Source of the DNA: Callaeas wilsoni
Taxonomy: Eukaryota; Chordata; Aves; Passeriformes; Callaeidae
DNA: 64,000 nucleotides
Assembly: GCA_013398955.1 (NCBI GenBank)
Contig: VWPU01014041.1
Span: 1-64,000, forward strand
Direction: 5' to 3'
A program made the translations under genes and the position numbers. Under the pieces are notes generated by a model. The model was not told the DNA's origin, made no database searches, and was given only the letters and a program-made list of their open reading frames with translations. Of this stretch, positions 33,191 to 46,074 are shown one piece after another; position 1 is the stretch's first letter, and each line of letters begins with the position of its first letter.

Positions 33191-36050
33191 GTGTATTCTA
33201 CTGAACAAAGCAGGTGAGAAAATATTGGAGATAAAGACAGAGTGAATTTTAAGTAACTTGCACTTGCACATAGCACCTACAGGACACTGACCTCTTTTCT
33301 GCATGAAAATGAGTATTTTTGCTAACTCGATATATTATGCATATGTGTGTGTCTGTATACATGTGTACACACAGGCACGAGCAGTGTAGGAAACCTGTCA
33401 AGAAATTAGAATAAAGCAGTGAGCTGAACTGGATCATGAGAGAATTCTGTTAATTGCAGTAACATTGTTCTCAAACACACAAAAAAAGCTAGAAGTCCTC
33501 ATCTGAGGAGCCTGTCTGGAGATGATGAATTAATTCCATATACATTTATAAATTGAGGTCACAAAAGAAATAGATGAAAGCTGCTTAAAATAAAATTACA
33601 TATTGCATGCACAATTATCTCTCTATGAGACGGTAAGAAAGAATAATCTGTTGCTAAGTTTTATTTATTTTAGGTATTTACTAACTGTTCCTTTGGTGAA
33701 GAATAGGAGAGAAGAGAAGACAATAGAATAGAATAGAGAACAGAGTGGCAGAAGCCAGACCCTTGTGGACTGATGAGTACTACACAATGTGTCACAATCC
33801 ATATATTTTGAGAATGTCCTGAGACACTGTGGCAGCTTTTTCCTGTAAAGGTGGCCTCCACCTTGCAATAGTCCTCATGTATGTGCAAAGCCCAGTACAG
33901 CAATATGGCCTTTATTGCCCTTGAGACAGCGCATGCTGCTCTTTTTTTACCAAGTCGGTACCTGTTCATGTACTTTTGCTTTTTGTTATTTTGATGTATT
34001 TTTTCTCTTCCTCTTTAAAACCTGCTCAAAACTTGGGTTAAAGCTCCCCTTGCTGAGAGACAGATGCAGGGATGAGGTTCCTATTATCTGAGTTGTTCAT
34101 AGCCAACAGAAGAAGCAACTAAATAGGATCATGCAGAACAGGCATACATGTCATCACTGTTAGTGAAGTAATTACGCATTTGGCACTATTACAGGCTTTC
34201 TGCTTGCCAAAGCACTGGGTGGAAGTTTAAGAAGAAAATTATTATCCCTATTCAGGGCAAAGCTGGTCAATCAATCCTTTATCAATTCCCCTGACACAGC
34301 AGCACAAGATTGTTGTTGACTTCCCAGAGAGCACATGGGATGTCTCCAGTTAGCTGAAAACCACTTCTGAATGTATCTGTCCTGAAACCACATGATCCTT
34401 GGAGGCAGTGTGCTCCAGTGACTTGCTAGAAAGGGCAATTCCATAATAAAATGCTTTTCTGGTTTGGATGCAACATTACAAAATGAGAAAAGATGCAGTC
34501 AGGAAAAACTCTAAACGCACACAACATTATTGTGTATTAGGTTTGCCAACCACACTAAATTTTATGCTTTTCTGAATACAGGTGTGGAGCTCAGGTTTTG
34601 ACAACGATTGTATCAGTAACTATTTGTTGGCTTGAGTTTGTCTAATTGTGTCACAACTAAAATGTAATAATGTGCTTAAATGATAAAAAATGAGAATTGT
34701 GTGAGTAACAATGACCAAACCTACCACAGAAAATGTAGGGAAGAGTTCTCAGAGCTGGTGGAACAATACTATCGCAATACACAATTGATGGGACTCAAGC
34801 CAATATCTCCGCATGATGCTGCAACACACAGTGTGGACGTAAGAGCTCAGGGCAAGTTTAATCCCAACACCTCTGCACCACATCATGGCACAGCACAGAC
34901 ATGCCAAAGAAGTCAACACAGGGCCAGTTGGCACAGCAGCTGGCACAGACACTCTTACCTGGCTGACAAGCCCTTAGTGCCAGTGTAAGGGAAAATGATG
35001 ACACAAGGGACACTGGTCCCCACCATGAGCACAATCAAACTCCATATCAAATCTCAGGAACTCTTACATGCCTCCTATTTATCTTTTTGTGCCCAAGCTA
35101 TCTATAGCAGTTAATTGTGACTTCATTTATTTTAAAAAGACTCATCCTCTGAACCAGCTGCTAAACCAAGGTGACCAAGAAATCACTCAGATGGGGAATA
35201 GGATCAACAGCATTACAGATCTGGTTAAAGTGAGCTATCAGGAGCTGCAGTAATTAGGTTGCCTGGGGACTCAGCTTCATGCCCAGCCCAGCATCACCAT
35301 TGGAGGAAATGGTAACTGCTGGAAATTTGTCATCTCTTTCTTATAAACCACATCAGGAGATTTCTCTTGTCTCAAACACGTCTTGTGATTGTAGCAACAG
35401 AAATACCATCTACCGGGTGGAGAAAGTAGGCAACCCTGGACTAAATCCTTTGTTTTGTATAGAAACTGCCACATGAATGGTAAACTGTAATTTTTATTAT
35501 ATTTAAAAGCTACTTAAAGATCATATTCACACACTGTTAAACATGTGATTAATTTTGATAAGAAAAGTGTGGATACAATTTCACCCTTATTACACAAATG
35601 TGTGAAAGGACAGCTAGAGCATTCATCACATCAAAAATTAGTCATATGTATTTCCATGTAAAATTACTTAAATGGATGTGCACATCTGTGTGACTATATA
35701 TGCATTCTATATATTTAATATGTATTTTCATCTATACATTATATCTATCTCTACAGATAGTCTCTATATTTATTTATACAGTTATTTATATCTCTGACCT
35801 ATGTGATTTTTGCTCATTCTAGGCCTTAGCATATGCAAATGTGACTTAAATTCCTATGACTTGCCACTCGCTTGTAAGAAAAAGTTGTACATAAATATGA
35901 GCCTCTCATCCTAAATTAAAAAAAAATTAAAAATTACTGTGAATTTGACTCTGTGAAGGAAACAACAAAACCTTCAGTGACTTTAAAAGACAGGATTTTT
36001 CCAGCTGTTTATTAACAGTAGTAGATTACACTTTCACATGCTACAAATGG
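33191..36050. other. non-coding, unrecognised
   Basis: No exon or transposon recognised. A frame at 34680-34988 (plus, 102 codons) contains cysteines and histidines but no ordered zinc-finger spacing, and is not called. Bases 33340-33375 hold a short GTGTGT/ACACAC alternation. Confidence 0.5.
35693..35793. repeat. TATA/TATC-rich low-complexity block
   Basis: An irregular alternation of TATA, ATCTA and TTTA words with the inverted pair ATATCTATCTCTACAGATAG in the middle. It is a decayed microsatellite. Confidence 0.7.
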
Positions 36051-36312
36051 AATAGAATCATAGAATGCTTTGGTTTGGAGGGCACTTTGGGCAAGAATAT
36101 CCTGAGCAAGATCAGGTTACCCAGGGCCCCACCCAACCTGGCCTTGAACATTTCCAGGGATGGCACATCCACTGCTTCTGTGGGCAATCTGTCCCAGTGC
36201 CTCACCACTCTCACAGTAAAGAATTTCTTCCTAGTCTAAACCCACCCTCTGTCAGTTTAAAGCCATTATCCCTTGTCCTGTCACTACTATCCTTGTAAAA
36301 ACTCCTCCAGGG
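36051..36312 (-). mobile_element. CR1 LINE 3' end, minus orientation
   Basis: Read on the plus strand it starts with the reversed tail GAATCATAGAATGCTTTGGT and continues with GCCCCACCCAACCTGGCCTT, GAACATTTCCAGGGATGG, GTGCCTCACCACTCTCACAG, TAAAGAATTTCTTCCTAGTC, CCTTGTCCTGTCACTA. This is the complement of the CR1 end, 5'-truncated at about 36312. Moderate divergence, inactive. Confidence 0.95.
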
Positions 36313-37399
36313 ACCTAAGATAAATTCCATAAATTTTACCAGAAGTAAGGAGGTCCAGTCTTGAAGCTCCTGTTTGTGGAAGAGTGTTAGATACACTAAA
36401 TAACAATACCAGCATGCATTCATGTTAAAACACCACAGACAAAACGCAGATGCAGGAGCAGCTAAAGAGAAGCCTGCACTTGGTGAAGGCTTTGACATGC
36501 ACTGCATAAGCTACCTGATGAGACCCACACACTCCTGATTGCAGTGATCATTTTGAGCTCAATTTGAATCCAGAAAACACTGTCTCAGGAAAGGGACCTT
36601 TACTCCATGCTCCAGCTAGTTTCCACTACTCACATGAGTAAAAATTACTCAGCTGAACCATCCTTTAGTCTGTTACCATATGCAAGTTACCGAAGTATGA
36701 AGTTGTTTGATAAGGTTCAGATCACCCATAAATTATACCAGAATGATAAATCCAAGGCACGTATGCTGTGCGGATAACTTTTTGAAGAGAAAATTGCACA
36801 AGCTATAAAGATGTATTTTTTTTAAAAATCTTCCTTTCTAGAAGCATATACTGATTTTGGCTACTACATCTACCTAAAATGCAGAGAGAGAAGAGGGCCA
36901 GGGCTATGACAAGAACAACTTGGCTTCTGGAGGAGCAGTATTTGTTTTCAGTTATTACAAAATTGTATACAGCTAGTACAGCTTACAGCCTTCTTCGTTC
37001 ATACAGAGGGCTTTCATTGAAGTGTGTTTACATATTATTTTCCTGGAGAAACATTTCAATAAACCCCAAAACACAGCAATGATCCTGTAAGTAAATAAAA
37101 TTATTTACCCTAACTGCACATGAATGGTGTTATTATTGTGGCAAAATCCACTGATCCCTGGAAACCCACTGGAGACAATTTCCAATATGCAGGGTTTATG
37201 GGAGTAGATGCAGGCATATCCCAGAAGGTTGCTAAGGAACTAACAGATATATGCATTTTTTGCAGAACTGACATGTAAAATATATCCCTGTTTCTTGGAT
37301 TAGGCAAACTGAGAAAGCTATGTGGAACAAGATACTCACAACAAATTCTCCTTATTTCCCTTAATCAAGAAGCCCCTGAGAACTGTAACTATGAATAAT
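36313..37399. other. non-coding, unrecognised
   Basis: Unique sequence with no exon or repeat family recognised. Confidence 0.5.
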
Positions 37400-37540
37400 T
37401 CAACCTTTCACTAACATTTGGTGCAATTAATAACAGTACTTTAAAGCTTCTAGCTTTGTTTATCTTTTTATGCATAATTAAAGGGTGTTGATATTTAAGT
37501 TTTCAGCCAAGGAGCAAACTAGGCTTGGTTTTGTTGGCAG
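37400..37540. promoter_or_regulatory. possible conserved non-coding element
   Basis: CAATTAATAACAG, a GTTTATCTTTTTATGCATAATT block with TAATTA at 37475-37480, and TTGATATTTAAGTT give a dense set of homeodomain, forkhead-like and GATA-like (TATCT) cores in a non-repetitive block. Function is inference from motif content only. Confidence 0.22.
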
Positions 37541-39230
37541 CAGCTGCTCCTGGCTTAACTACGATGTGATAACCAGATATTGCCCCATCTCAGTGCACGC
37601 GGTGCAGTCAGCTTTCTTCTCTGCCACCACTCCTGTTCATGCTTAATCGTGCTGGAATTCTGTGCTCTGTCTGAATCAGTAGCTGAGTGCCTGCTTCCTC
37701 CTCCCCTCTTCCTTGCCACACATGCGTTAGCAGTTTGGAGCTGTGGTCAGAACTCGCCAAATTTCCTCAGCGGTACCAGTCACCAAAGGCATGGTTTTTG
37801 CAAAGCGACTTTCTGTTTCGTGCTTTCCAACAGTTTCAGATGCAAATGCAAAATGAAGAAATCTGAAAAACAGACAGCTACCAGTGCATTAGATTTTCTC
37901 CTCCTGTGATTAAATGGATCCCTGGCTTCCAAGGCATAAATGAAGTCCAGAAAAATTCCCTTTTTAAAATATATGCTCCAAATTTCTATGGTGCTACTAC
38001 ATGCTTTGTCATCTCAGTTTCCTTTTGCGTCATCAGAAAATTCCTCTAGCAGATTACTTTATTACATTTGCTGAAAGGAAACTCTCCAACAAGGTCTATA
38101 GTATGAGATTTCACATAATTTTCCACTTTTCCCAGTGTTTTTATTAATTAAAAAAAAAAGAGTTATTTTTAATTTCCAGCACTTTCTGGTAATTAGGAAA
38201 ATTTTAAAATTAGGAACCAAAAGCAACGAATGAGTGATTGTATTTCTCCTTTAGGTCAGAACTTAAACTGCTGAACTCCAGATTTAATAAGACTACAAAG
38301 GCATTCCTTTTACATTTTCTATAACTTAGCTGGCTTCTGACCACAGGGCCCTTTACATATTTTGAAGTGGCACGCATAGCTACATTAGCATCACCATTTT
38401 AAGTCCCATCTGCATATATGAAAGCTATTTCATTTTTCAGTTTTTCAGACTTTTCAATCCATCTGAACAAAGAGAAAAGTCAAAATATGGCCATGTTTTC
38501 ATCAAATTAAACAGTCAACTGCAACCACCACCCCTCAACCTCAAAACAGCCCCTGCTTCCAGAGCTAGAGCGAGACCAGACTTCATAGGTGTAGTCTCAG
38601 CCAACTTTCTCTTGTGGGATTCAAAAATCCTTCTGGGGTGAGCTGACTAACTGCATTCAGTAGTTTCTCATTTTCTTGTGAGAGCATGCTTTGTAAAAGT
38701 AAAGAGATTACAGGTCGTAGGCACATCCGATTAGGAACTAGAGCACTCGGTTACATGTATTCACGCTCACAATTTGGTTCCAAACTTTTCCTGTTTTTCT
38801 GGTGATCACACAGCCCATGTTCCTGAAGTCCTTCAAAGTGTTTTCAGAGATGTATGGATGACTGAGTAGTCCCTGTCAATCTGAGAAATATTTTCTCAGT
38901 AATGGTGGAATAAGGGAGAAGGGAACTTGGTGTTTTCTGTGGACCCAGTGTGGATTTGTGCTTCAAGACAGTTCACTGAACAGAGAAATCACACATTTTG
39001 TTTTCATTCGTTATGTTCATACTTTGACTTATGCTTGGAGAGAGAAGTCTATGTTCAACTACTTATATCCATGGTTCTGTGCTTTGAAAGATTGTTAAAG
39101 AGGCTGAATACCCATGAAACCAACTGTGCCCAGCTGGAACTTTGGGAACAGGAAATCAAAGTTGATGTTTTCTAACAGGACAATGTCATACAGAATCCAA
39201 AGTCTCAGTTACAAAATGTCCCAGGACCAG
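37541..39230. other. non-coding, unrecognised
   Basis: A 109-codon plus frame (37580-37909) has a hydrophobic cysteine-rich composition but no ordered domain or flanking splice pair, so it is not called. Nothing else was recognised. Confidence 0.5.
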
Positions 39231-39349
39231 AAATAAAAAACCAAAATAATAGAAAAAGAAAACAAAAACAAACAAACAAACAAACCCCCAGCAAAACAAA
39301 AAAACCCAAACCAAAAAACACCAAACAAAACAGAACAAGAAAATAAAAC
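39231..39349 (+). repeat. A-rich (AAAC)n low-complexity tract
   Basis: About 120 bases composed almost only of A and C with few G, including about four AAAC units (39267-39284) and AAACC words. Confidence 0.85.
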
Positions 39350-39689
39350 TTCAGGGAATGATAAAATTCTGAGCCCTTAGGAGGGCTAAAATGATGGATG
39401 GGCTTCAGTGAGTGCCCTGGTTCCTAAATCTCTGAGTAACATTTGAAATAGGTTTTGGTTCTAGAGGTCACTTAGCTACCTCAGAATATTTTTCTCCCAG
39501 ATACTAAATATGTGATTAAAGAGTCAGCTGCCTGTAAGGCTATTGGCTTGTTTCCCTAACCCAGGAAGGACTAACATCCTGGCAAAATCTTTTTCAGGCT
39601 TTTCCCTCAGGCTGACTTTATTAATTCAGGGGAAAAAAAAAAGAAGAAGAAAAGAAAAAGAAACCATCTCTCACAAAACATGAGCTGCA

Positions 39690-39925
39690 GGGGCCATTTT
39701 CCCATGCTGCAGCTCTCCTTGCTCTAAAGCCAACATCTCTCCTTTTATTCCTCATCTTAATGAGCTTTCTCAACTCTTGGTAAGCACTGTCTGACCTAAA
39801 TGAGTCAGGGAATGGCCAGAAGTTTCCGCCTCCTGGGGCCCTTGACCCTTAACGTGGCTGCCTCTCCTGCTGTCGTGCCTGACCTCAAACTCCAGGACTG
39901 GCATTAAGCTCTTTAGGAAATTAGC
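39690..39925. promoter_or_regulatory. possible regulatory island with an AP-1 site
   Basis: A repeat-free block with CpGs (TTTCCGCC, TTAACGTGG, CTGTCGTGCC), richer in G+C than its flanks, holding a perfect AP-1 core TGAGTCA at 39801-39807 and CATCTTAATGAGC. It may be an enhancer or an unrecognised exon; no good splice pair was seen. Confidence 0.22.
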
Positions 39926-42900
39926 ACAGTAGACATATAGTTAAGTACCTACTTGGATATCCAATTTCTAGCTTCTGTTTTTGGGAACTTGCCTGCTGTT
40001 CCCTCTGCTGTAAGGCAGGATGTGGTTATTGCTGGCATTAAATGTTGTTCTGCATCCTTAACTTTTCATGGAAGGGAAAAAATGAGCGAGGTACTCCACA
40101 GAGTGGAAGCAAGGTACTTGTATGGAGCTCTCAGCTTGCTTATCATTAGGTACCTAGAGCTGTATTGGTACCAACACATGCTTTCTAAAGTTGTTGCTGC
40201 TTCTGTTGTAGCATTTCTGCTACGGCTCCCTAAATAGAATAATTGGCTAGTTTGCTCAAAACATGGCCTCAGTCTCTAGAGGGCAGGTAGAACAGAGACC
40301 ACGTTATTACAGTGAGCCACAGCCCAGCCCTCTGTCATTTTAATGTCATGAAGCACAAAGATGGATGTTGCATAAATATCAGTGTGGGCAGAACAAAGGC
40401 CCCATTCTATAGATGGCCAACAGCGTGCACAGTTTAAGGGGAAGTGCTCCAAGTCACTATGATGTATGGAGGTGAAAAGCATAAAGAAGGCCAACTTTGC
40501 CCTCCCAAACAGTGCCAACGTTCCCAGGCTCACACAAGCAGGTGCCAAGCAAAGCAGTAACAGCCTTTAAAGAGCTACCCTTTCCCCATCGCAGATTCAC
40601 TGTTACCTCCTGATTTGGGATGCTGAAATCTCCTTTTGTAGGTCTGTTCTCCACAGCCAATATGTTCATACATTTATATACCAAATATTTCCCTCTCAGT
40701 ACCTGTCATGCCTGTATCACACCTTAATAGCATGACCAGCCACATGCTTTTTCTTTTTGTAGTGCAAGGATGCCACCACCTACAGTCCCAAAACTTGAGA
40801 ATGTCTCTAGCTTGTTATAGTTTATATTAAAAGAGCAGTTAGGCAGCACTAATGCTTTCTGTAATTGCAGAAGAAGAATCGTGCAATACAGTATTTCATG
40901 TTAAATAAACCTCTCTGTCTTTTAATGGTGGAGAAGTGAATTTGTTTTTCATTTGTTTTTGTTTTAATCTGGTTTTGCTGACACTGAATTTAATGAGAGG
41001 GAAAATTTTAATGCAATTCAAAGCAGGTCTTTTTTGAAGCAGGCACAGGAGATCAAAACACATACCCTATGCAGGCAACAACTTTTAGCTAGAACAGCTG
41101 GGAAGGTTTGATCAAATTCTAGTTCTCCCAATGGGATGAATAGAGAAGGAAGCCAAAAAGACAAACTAGAGGGGGGAAAAGGATTTATTTTTGAAAGTAT
41201 TGTTCTAGTTCCTTCCCACTTGCATCTCCACAAGGGCAATAAAAGCAAATGGCTAATCTGTTTTCCTACCATGAGTTTGAGATTTTGTGTCATTTGACAA
41301 GGGTTACTTTCACTTAATAATTTCTAGAATGCGTTTGGTGAAAATGGCACTTTGCAAATAATTTGAAAAGATAGACTCCAACTGTCTCAAATGTTTTATA
41401 ATCTAGGGACAAATCTTTACAAATCCTGTGACTCTTCAGCTCACGTTTATGCCACAAGGGCTCAGGAGTTCTCCGGAGTCAGCACTATTTCAGCTGGATC
41501 ATTCTCTGAATGAAGTCAATGGGAATGTTGCCAACGACTTCATTAGTTGGAGGCACAAGCTATATTTCAGAGGACCAGGATGTCAGAGCCAGCAGAACAA
41601 GCTTAGAAGGGAGACAGCAACACATGAAAACGAAAAACTGTCAGAGTGCATAGCCCTTCTGTTTGAGGTGGGACTTCAGCAGCTTGGGAGATAATAATCG
41701 GGATGCAGGGTGGAGAGGGAAGACTGCAGGAACAAATCCATCTTGTGCTACATCCTTGACTAATTCCTTTGACTTCAGCAAGAGTTACTGGCCTGAGTAA
41801 GGGGAGGATTTAGAGGTGCGTGTTCCTACACAGCACAATGCATGAACTGTAGACATTTACAAGCATCTCAGACTAACACCCAGCCTGTTAAAACCAGGAA
41901 ACTGGCCACTTGGGATTAACCTTGCAGTATGATATTCATTATTCACCAGCATGGCAATCCAACAGAGACTGACTATGAAGTCTGATATTCATTAAATTGC
42001 AGTACAGCAACTCTGAGGTGGCCCGTGGTGCAGCCCTGTGTGTGTGCATTTCTGTGTGTGCACTTATGTACATGTACTATAAAATATGATGGCAAGAGGG
42101 AGGGACGTATATTTTAGAAAGGACACAAATTCAGCACAAGCGGTGGCTGGCCTTGCAGGGATCTCTGGTAAAGATGCCAAGTAACGTTTGGCTTCCAGGT
42201 CAGACAATTTTTTTTTATCCTAAATCTACTCATGCAAAGACACGGCTTATAGCTTGCAGATGGCTCATTCTGCTGATCTGCCAGTATTCACACTCAGAGT
42301 GTGGAATTATATCACATGAGCAGGGGGATTGCTGTCTTTTTTCATAGCTTTGTTATTGCAGGCAAAAAAATACAGCTAACCAGAAAATAAGGAAAAGGAG
42401 GATACTGAATCATTATTTTTTGGAGAGATTTTTAAATTTAATTTAAAAAGACAAGGCAAACATGAGCTCCCAGTCAAACACTATCTCTTCCTCATATGTT
42501 TATCAAGACAGCCAGAAAATGAGAATGGATTATATATTCTAAATAAAGGATCTACTAACACTATTGAGCAAAAGGTTTTTTTGCTCTCACTCGGGTGCTT
42601 ACTTGCATTTTTCATACTTTGAAAAATTCCCTGAACAATGATAATCGTTAAGAATAATTGCTAATGTTATAAATACTAAGAGCCTCAAATTCATTAATAA
42701 CACCAAGGAAAACAAATTACTATGAATGCTTAAATTCAGTTCCTGAAAAGGAGAAACGCAGTGTATTTACACGATATTAGAATCAATTTCAAAATCTCAG
42801 TAGAGTTGCACTTTTGTAAACCAGAAATGATTGTACTAATTTATTGAAGTTATCTAGGGATTGTACCAATATAGAACAGAAGGGCTGACCTGTGAAATCT

Positions 42901-43117
42901 TTAGTTTGTGAAAAAAACACACAAGAAATCCATTGACATAATTTGAGCTAAAGCAAAAGGTTAATATTTTGTCCTTTGGAAAATTATTTGGGTTGATAAA
43001 AAATATTCACATATTTGTGATGAAGTAGTTGGATTTTTTCATCTGAAAATGCATTTTTTAAAAGGGAAGGACTAAGTGTTTCACAAGAGCTGCACAACAA
43101 CAGAAATATGGAGCCAC
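39926..43117. other. non-coding, mostly unrecognised
   Basis: Unique sequence. Around 41505-41550 the wording GAATGAAGTCAATGGGAATG, TTGCCAACGACTTCATTAG resembles an old amniote interspersed repeat with paired TGAAGTCAATGGGA and its complement, and 41770-41800 has the related TGACTTCAGCAAGAGTTAC. I cannot name the family. A GT-rich stretch at 42040-42065 is a weak microsatellite. Confidence 0.45.
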
Positions 43118-43589
43118 AAGAGAGAGTTCAGCAGAGGACCACTAAGACAATGAAGGGACTAGAGCATCTCTCCCATGAGGAAAGGCTGAGACAGCCAGGA
43201 CTGTTCTCTTAGAGGACCGATGGCTTCAGGTGATCTTATTAATGTATATAATAAATATATGAAGAGAGGTTTTGTAAGGAAGAAGGACCCAGGTTCTTTC
43301 CAGTAGTGCCCAGTGACAGGAAAAAGGGCAACCGCAGACTGAAACACAGGAGGTTCTCTCTGAACATCAGGAAACACTTTTTCACTGAGGAGAAAGTGAG
43401 GATGACTGAGCACTGGCAGAGGTTGCCCAGAGAGGTGGAGGATTCTCCAGCTTTGGAGACATTCAAAAGCTGTCTAGAAATGGTCCTGGGCAGTTTGTTT
43501 TAAAGGACCCTGTTGAAGCAGAGGGGCTGGACCAGATGGCCTTCAGAGGTCCCTTTCAACCCCAACCAGCCTGTGATTCTGTGATTCAT
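43118..43589 (+). mobile_element. CR1 LINE, 5'-truncated 3' end
   Basis: The end of the CR1 frame is legible: KHRRFSLNIRKHFFT at about 43332-43383, TEHWQRLPREV at 43405-43437 and LETFKSCLEMVLG at 43457-43495, the conserved CR1 C-terminal peptide. The 3' end GGGCTGGACCAGATGGCC, CAGAGGTCCCTTTCAACCCC and a tail TGTGATTCTGTGATTC follow. An internal deletion and A/T-rich insertion near 43230-43265 disrupt the frame. It is tail-to-tail with the minus-strand SINE at 43600. Confidence 0.95.
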
Positions 43590-43599
43590 CATTTCACAG

Positions 43600-43730
43600 C
43601 ATCACAGAATATTTGGAGTTGGAAAGGACTCACAAGGATCATCAAGTCCAGCTCTTAAGTGAATGGTCCATATGGTGACTGAACCCACAAGCTTGGGATT
43701 ATCAGCACCATGGTCAAACCAAGATAATCT
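43600..43730 (-). mobile_element. TguSINE1-like SINE (tRNA-Ile head, CR1-like tail)
   Basis: On the minus strand, the right part reads GGTTTGACCATGGTGCTGAT, AATCCCAAGCTTGTGGGTTC, matching the anticodon arm to T arm of a tRNA-Ile (GTTAGAGCGTGGTGCTRATA, ACGCCAAGGTCGCGGGTTC) at roughly three bases in four. It includes the B-box-like GGGTTCAGTC. It then passes to CATTCACTTAAGAGCTGG, ACTTGATGATCCTTGTGAGT, CCTTTCCAACTCCAAATATT and CTGTGATGCTG, a CR1-X-type 3' end. A tRNA-Ile head with a CR1 tail is the known build of TguSINE1, which borrows CR1 machinery through the shared tail. The A-box end is decayed. The family is known from songbirds, which supports a passerine source. Confidence 0.8.
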
Positions 43731-46074
43731 CAGGTTTTTCTGTTCAGGTTATTTTTTGTTGGTTTGTTTTCTGAAAGATGTCATTCAACTAAAATGAGCC
43801 CTCTTTTGCTTGGGTGAGGAAAGTAGTAAGGAAAAGCAAAGAGATCCTTTTAGCCTCAGTCTTAGTGTACTACATTAAGCTTCCTCTGTTATGGTGCTGA
43901 CACACGGTCAAGTTCAATCCCCTGTAGCTGTGAGGGTCACTGCCCCACTCTCCTCCTTTTGCCTGTACTTCCATGTCTTTGGCCTTGTGTATACACCGAA
44001 GGGATTTAATTTAACTGAGCTTGTATGCTTAGCTTGAATATACGTGAACTTGGCAACACAGAGTGGCCTAAAATGAATGAAAGGAGCCAGCGATCTCTGT
44101 GGCGCTCCTCACACCGTATAGTCCTCAGGCTCATTAGGAATCTTTAGCCAGGGGTCTTTGCATGTAATAAAATAAGAAAAATAAAGTGTTTTTTGACTAG
44201 TTCAGATTGAAGTTTATTTGGACAACTTTGCAGGATTTTGTCACACAACACATGAGAAGAAAGAGTTGTTGAGCAAACTCTGTAATGAGGTTTCAGGATA
44301 GATGCATTTGCAGGTGTTTGATTCCAGATGATAAGTGTAACACTGGACAGCAGACTGAAGTGACATTGACTTGCTACTTGTGTTTCCACAATTCTTAAGA
44401 GAGCCAGTCCCAGACTGACATCTCCACGGCAATCAGCATCACACAAAGATTAATATGATGATTAGAGCTGCAAGAGATTACAACTGCAATATAAAGGAAG
44501 TTATTAATGCTTAACAAATGGATATCCAGGGCATAAACAGAAACATGAAGAAAATATTGATAAGAAGGATAAGCAGTGGACAATAGACAATTTTATGACA
44601 TTTGGAGAGACGGAGGAAGGCAAGGAGAATTTTAAAGGAGGCTTTGAAATGTAGGCAATGGAACAGCCTTGAATGTTTCTGTTTAATTTCTCCTGTAAAT
44701 GAAGGGCAGAAAAAAATAGATCATAGAAATAGTTTTAAAATTAACTTAAAAGCAGTGGAACACAAACTAAAAACACCTTAAAAGCCAACATACCTGTCCA
44801 AGCAATGCAAATCGAAGGGGTGCCATGGTTTAATTAAAGGGATAGAAAATTCATATCTGAATCATTACCTGTAACAGCAAAGAACTGTATTTGTCTAGAG
44901 AAACCAAAAAAGACAGAAGAAAATACTGAACCACCACATGATGAAAGCCCAGACAACAGCTACCAGCTTTTCAAATAGAGAATAAGCACATGACTTTAAG
45001 TTGTTACACTGAGAAAATCAGCGAACTTACAACCTCAAGAAGGTCACTGCAGAGAGAGGATCAAGTGAAAGAAGATGAGCATTTCTGAATCTGCTTACAA
45101 AGGAGTAAGCAAAAGAAAGGAATTATACAGAATATTCAGCTAAGGGAAAAAGAAGGGAACGAGGTTTCAGGAAGTGTGTACCCAGGGAAGAAGAAGAAGA
45201 GGATGAGGAAGTAGGGAATAGAGAACAGCAGACATGAGGAAAATAGAAAGAGCAACTAGGAATTCATGTAAGTAGTAAACACACTATATTAAAGCAAGTT
45301 AAATACAGAAAGTATTTTTCCAATACCACTCTTTTCAAAAACTGTCTTCTGTTACAGCAACCTTGTTGAGAGATCTTGAATGGTGAGAAGGTGGTAACAC
45401 AAGCCTGTAAAACTCTGTTAAAATTCTGTCTAAGATACAATGATATCATATAGATTCTGCTCTGAAAGAAGAAAATTAACCTATTTGATAAGCACAAACT
45501 ACTTGGAGAGTATTTTGATACATCACTCATCCAAGAAAAAAAGCAGCAATAGTCAAACCATTTTCAAATTCCATTAAAAAATATATTTTAATACAGCATT
45601 GGGTCTCCTCTTCCCCCTATTTTTATCTATGCCAGGTTACCAATCCCTAAAGAGGATAATAGTTTCTGGAGCACTCCTTTGGGAGATTTCAGCTAGGTGC
45701 GGCCTAATTGTGAGATGTGCCGCCACATGAAAGCTTCTGCAGGGCAAGGAACAGAGATTATGTTCTCATTTCAATCATTCTTTGGTAGGGGAAACAGCGG
45801 GATTTGTAACCTGAAATGGCTGCAGCACCCTTCCAAATAGGGTTTAAGTGACAAAGTCAAGTTGGGATATGCAGAATGAGGAAAATGCGTCAAATAATCC
45901 ATGTGGAAAATCATGTCCAAATGCCCTCAACCCCAGTTGTGAAAACTCTTGAGAAGCATAATGAGAGACTGGGGATCAACAGGACTATGGAAAATAATGA
46001 ACAATGACAATGAAGCAGCCTTCTCTAGAGTCAGATATCTGATCTGTAGCTCTTCTTGTTGTCCCTGATTCATG
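43731..46074. other. non-coding, unrecognised
   Basis: Unique AT-rich sequence. Short minus-strand frames at 44144-44583 overlap one another without coding features. Bases 45185-45215 are a short GAAGAAGAAGA stretch. Confidence 0.5.

Noticed and set aside
34680..34988. Histidine- and cysteine-containing frame
   Set aside because: The residues lack zinc-finger spacing and the frame has no exon boundaries.
43660..43730. A functional tRNA-Ile gene on the minus strand
   Set aside because: The acceptor and D arms are decayed and the 3' part runs directly into a CR1-like tail, so it is a SINE head.
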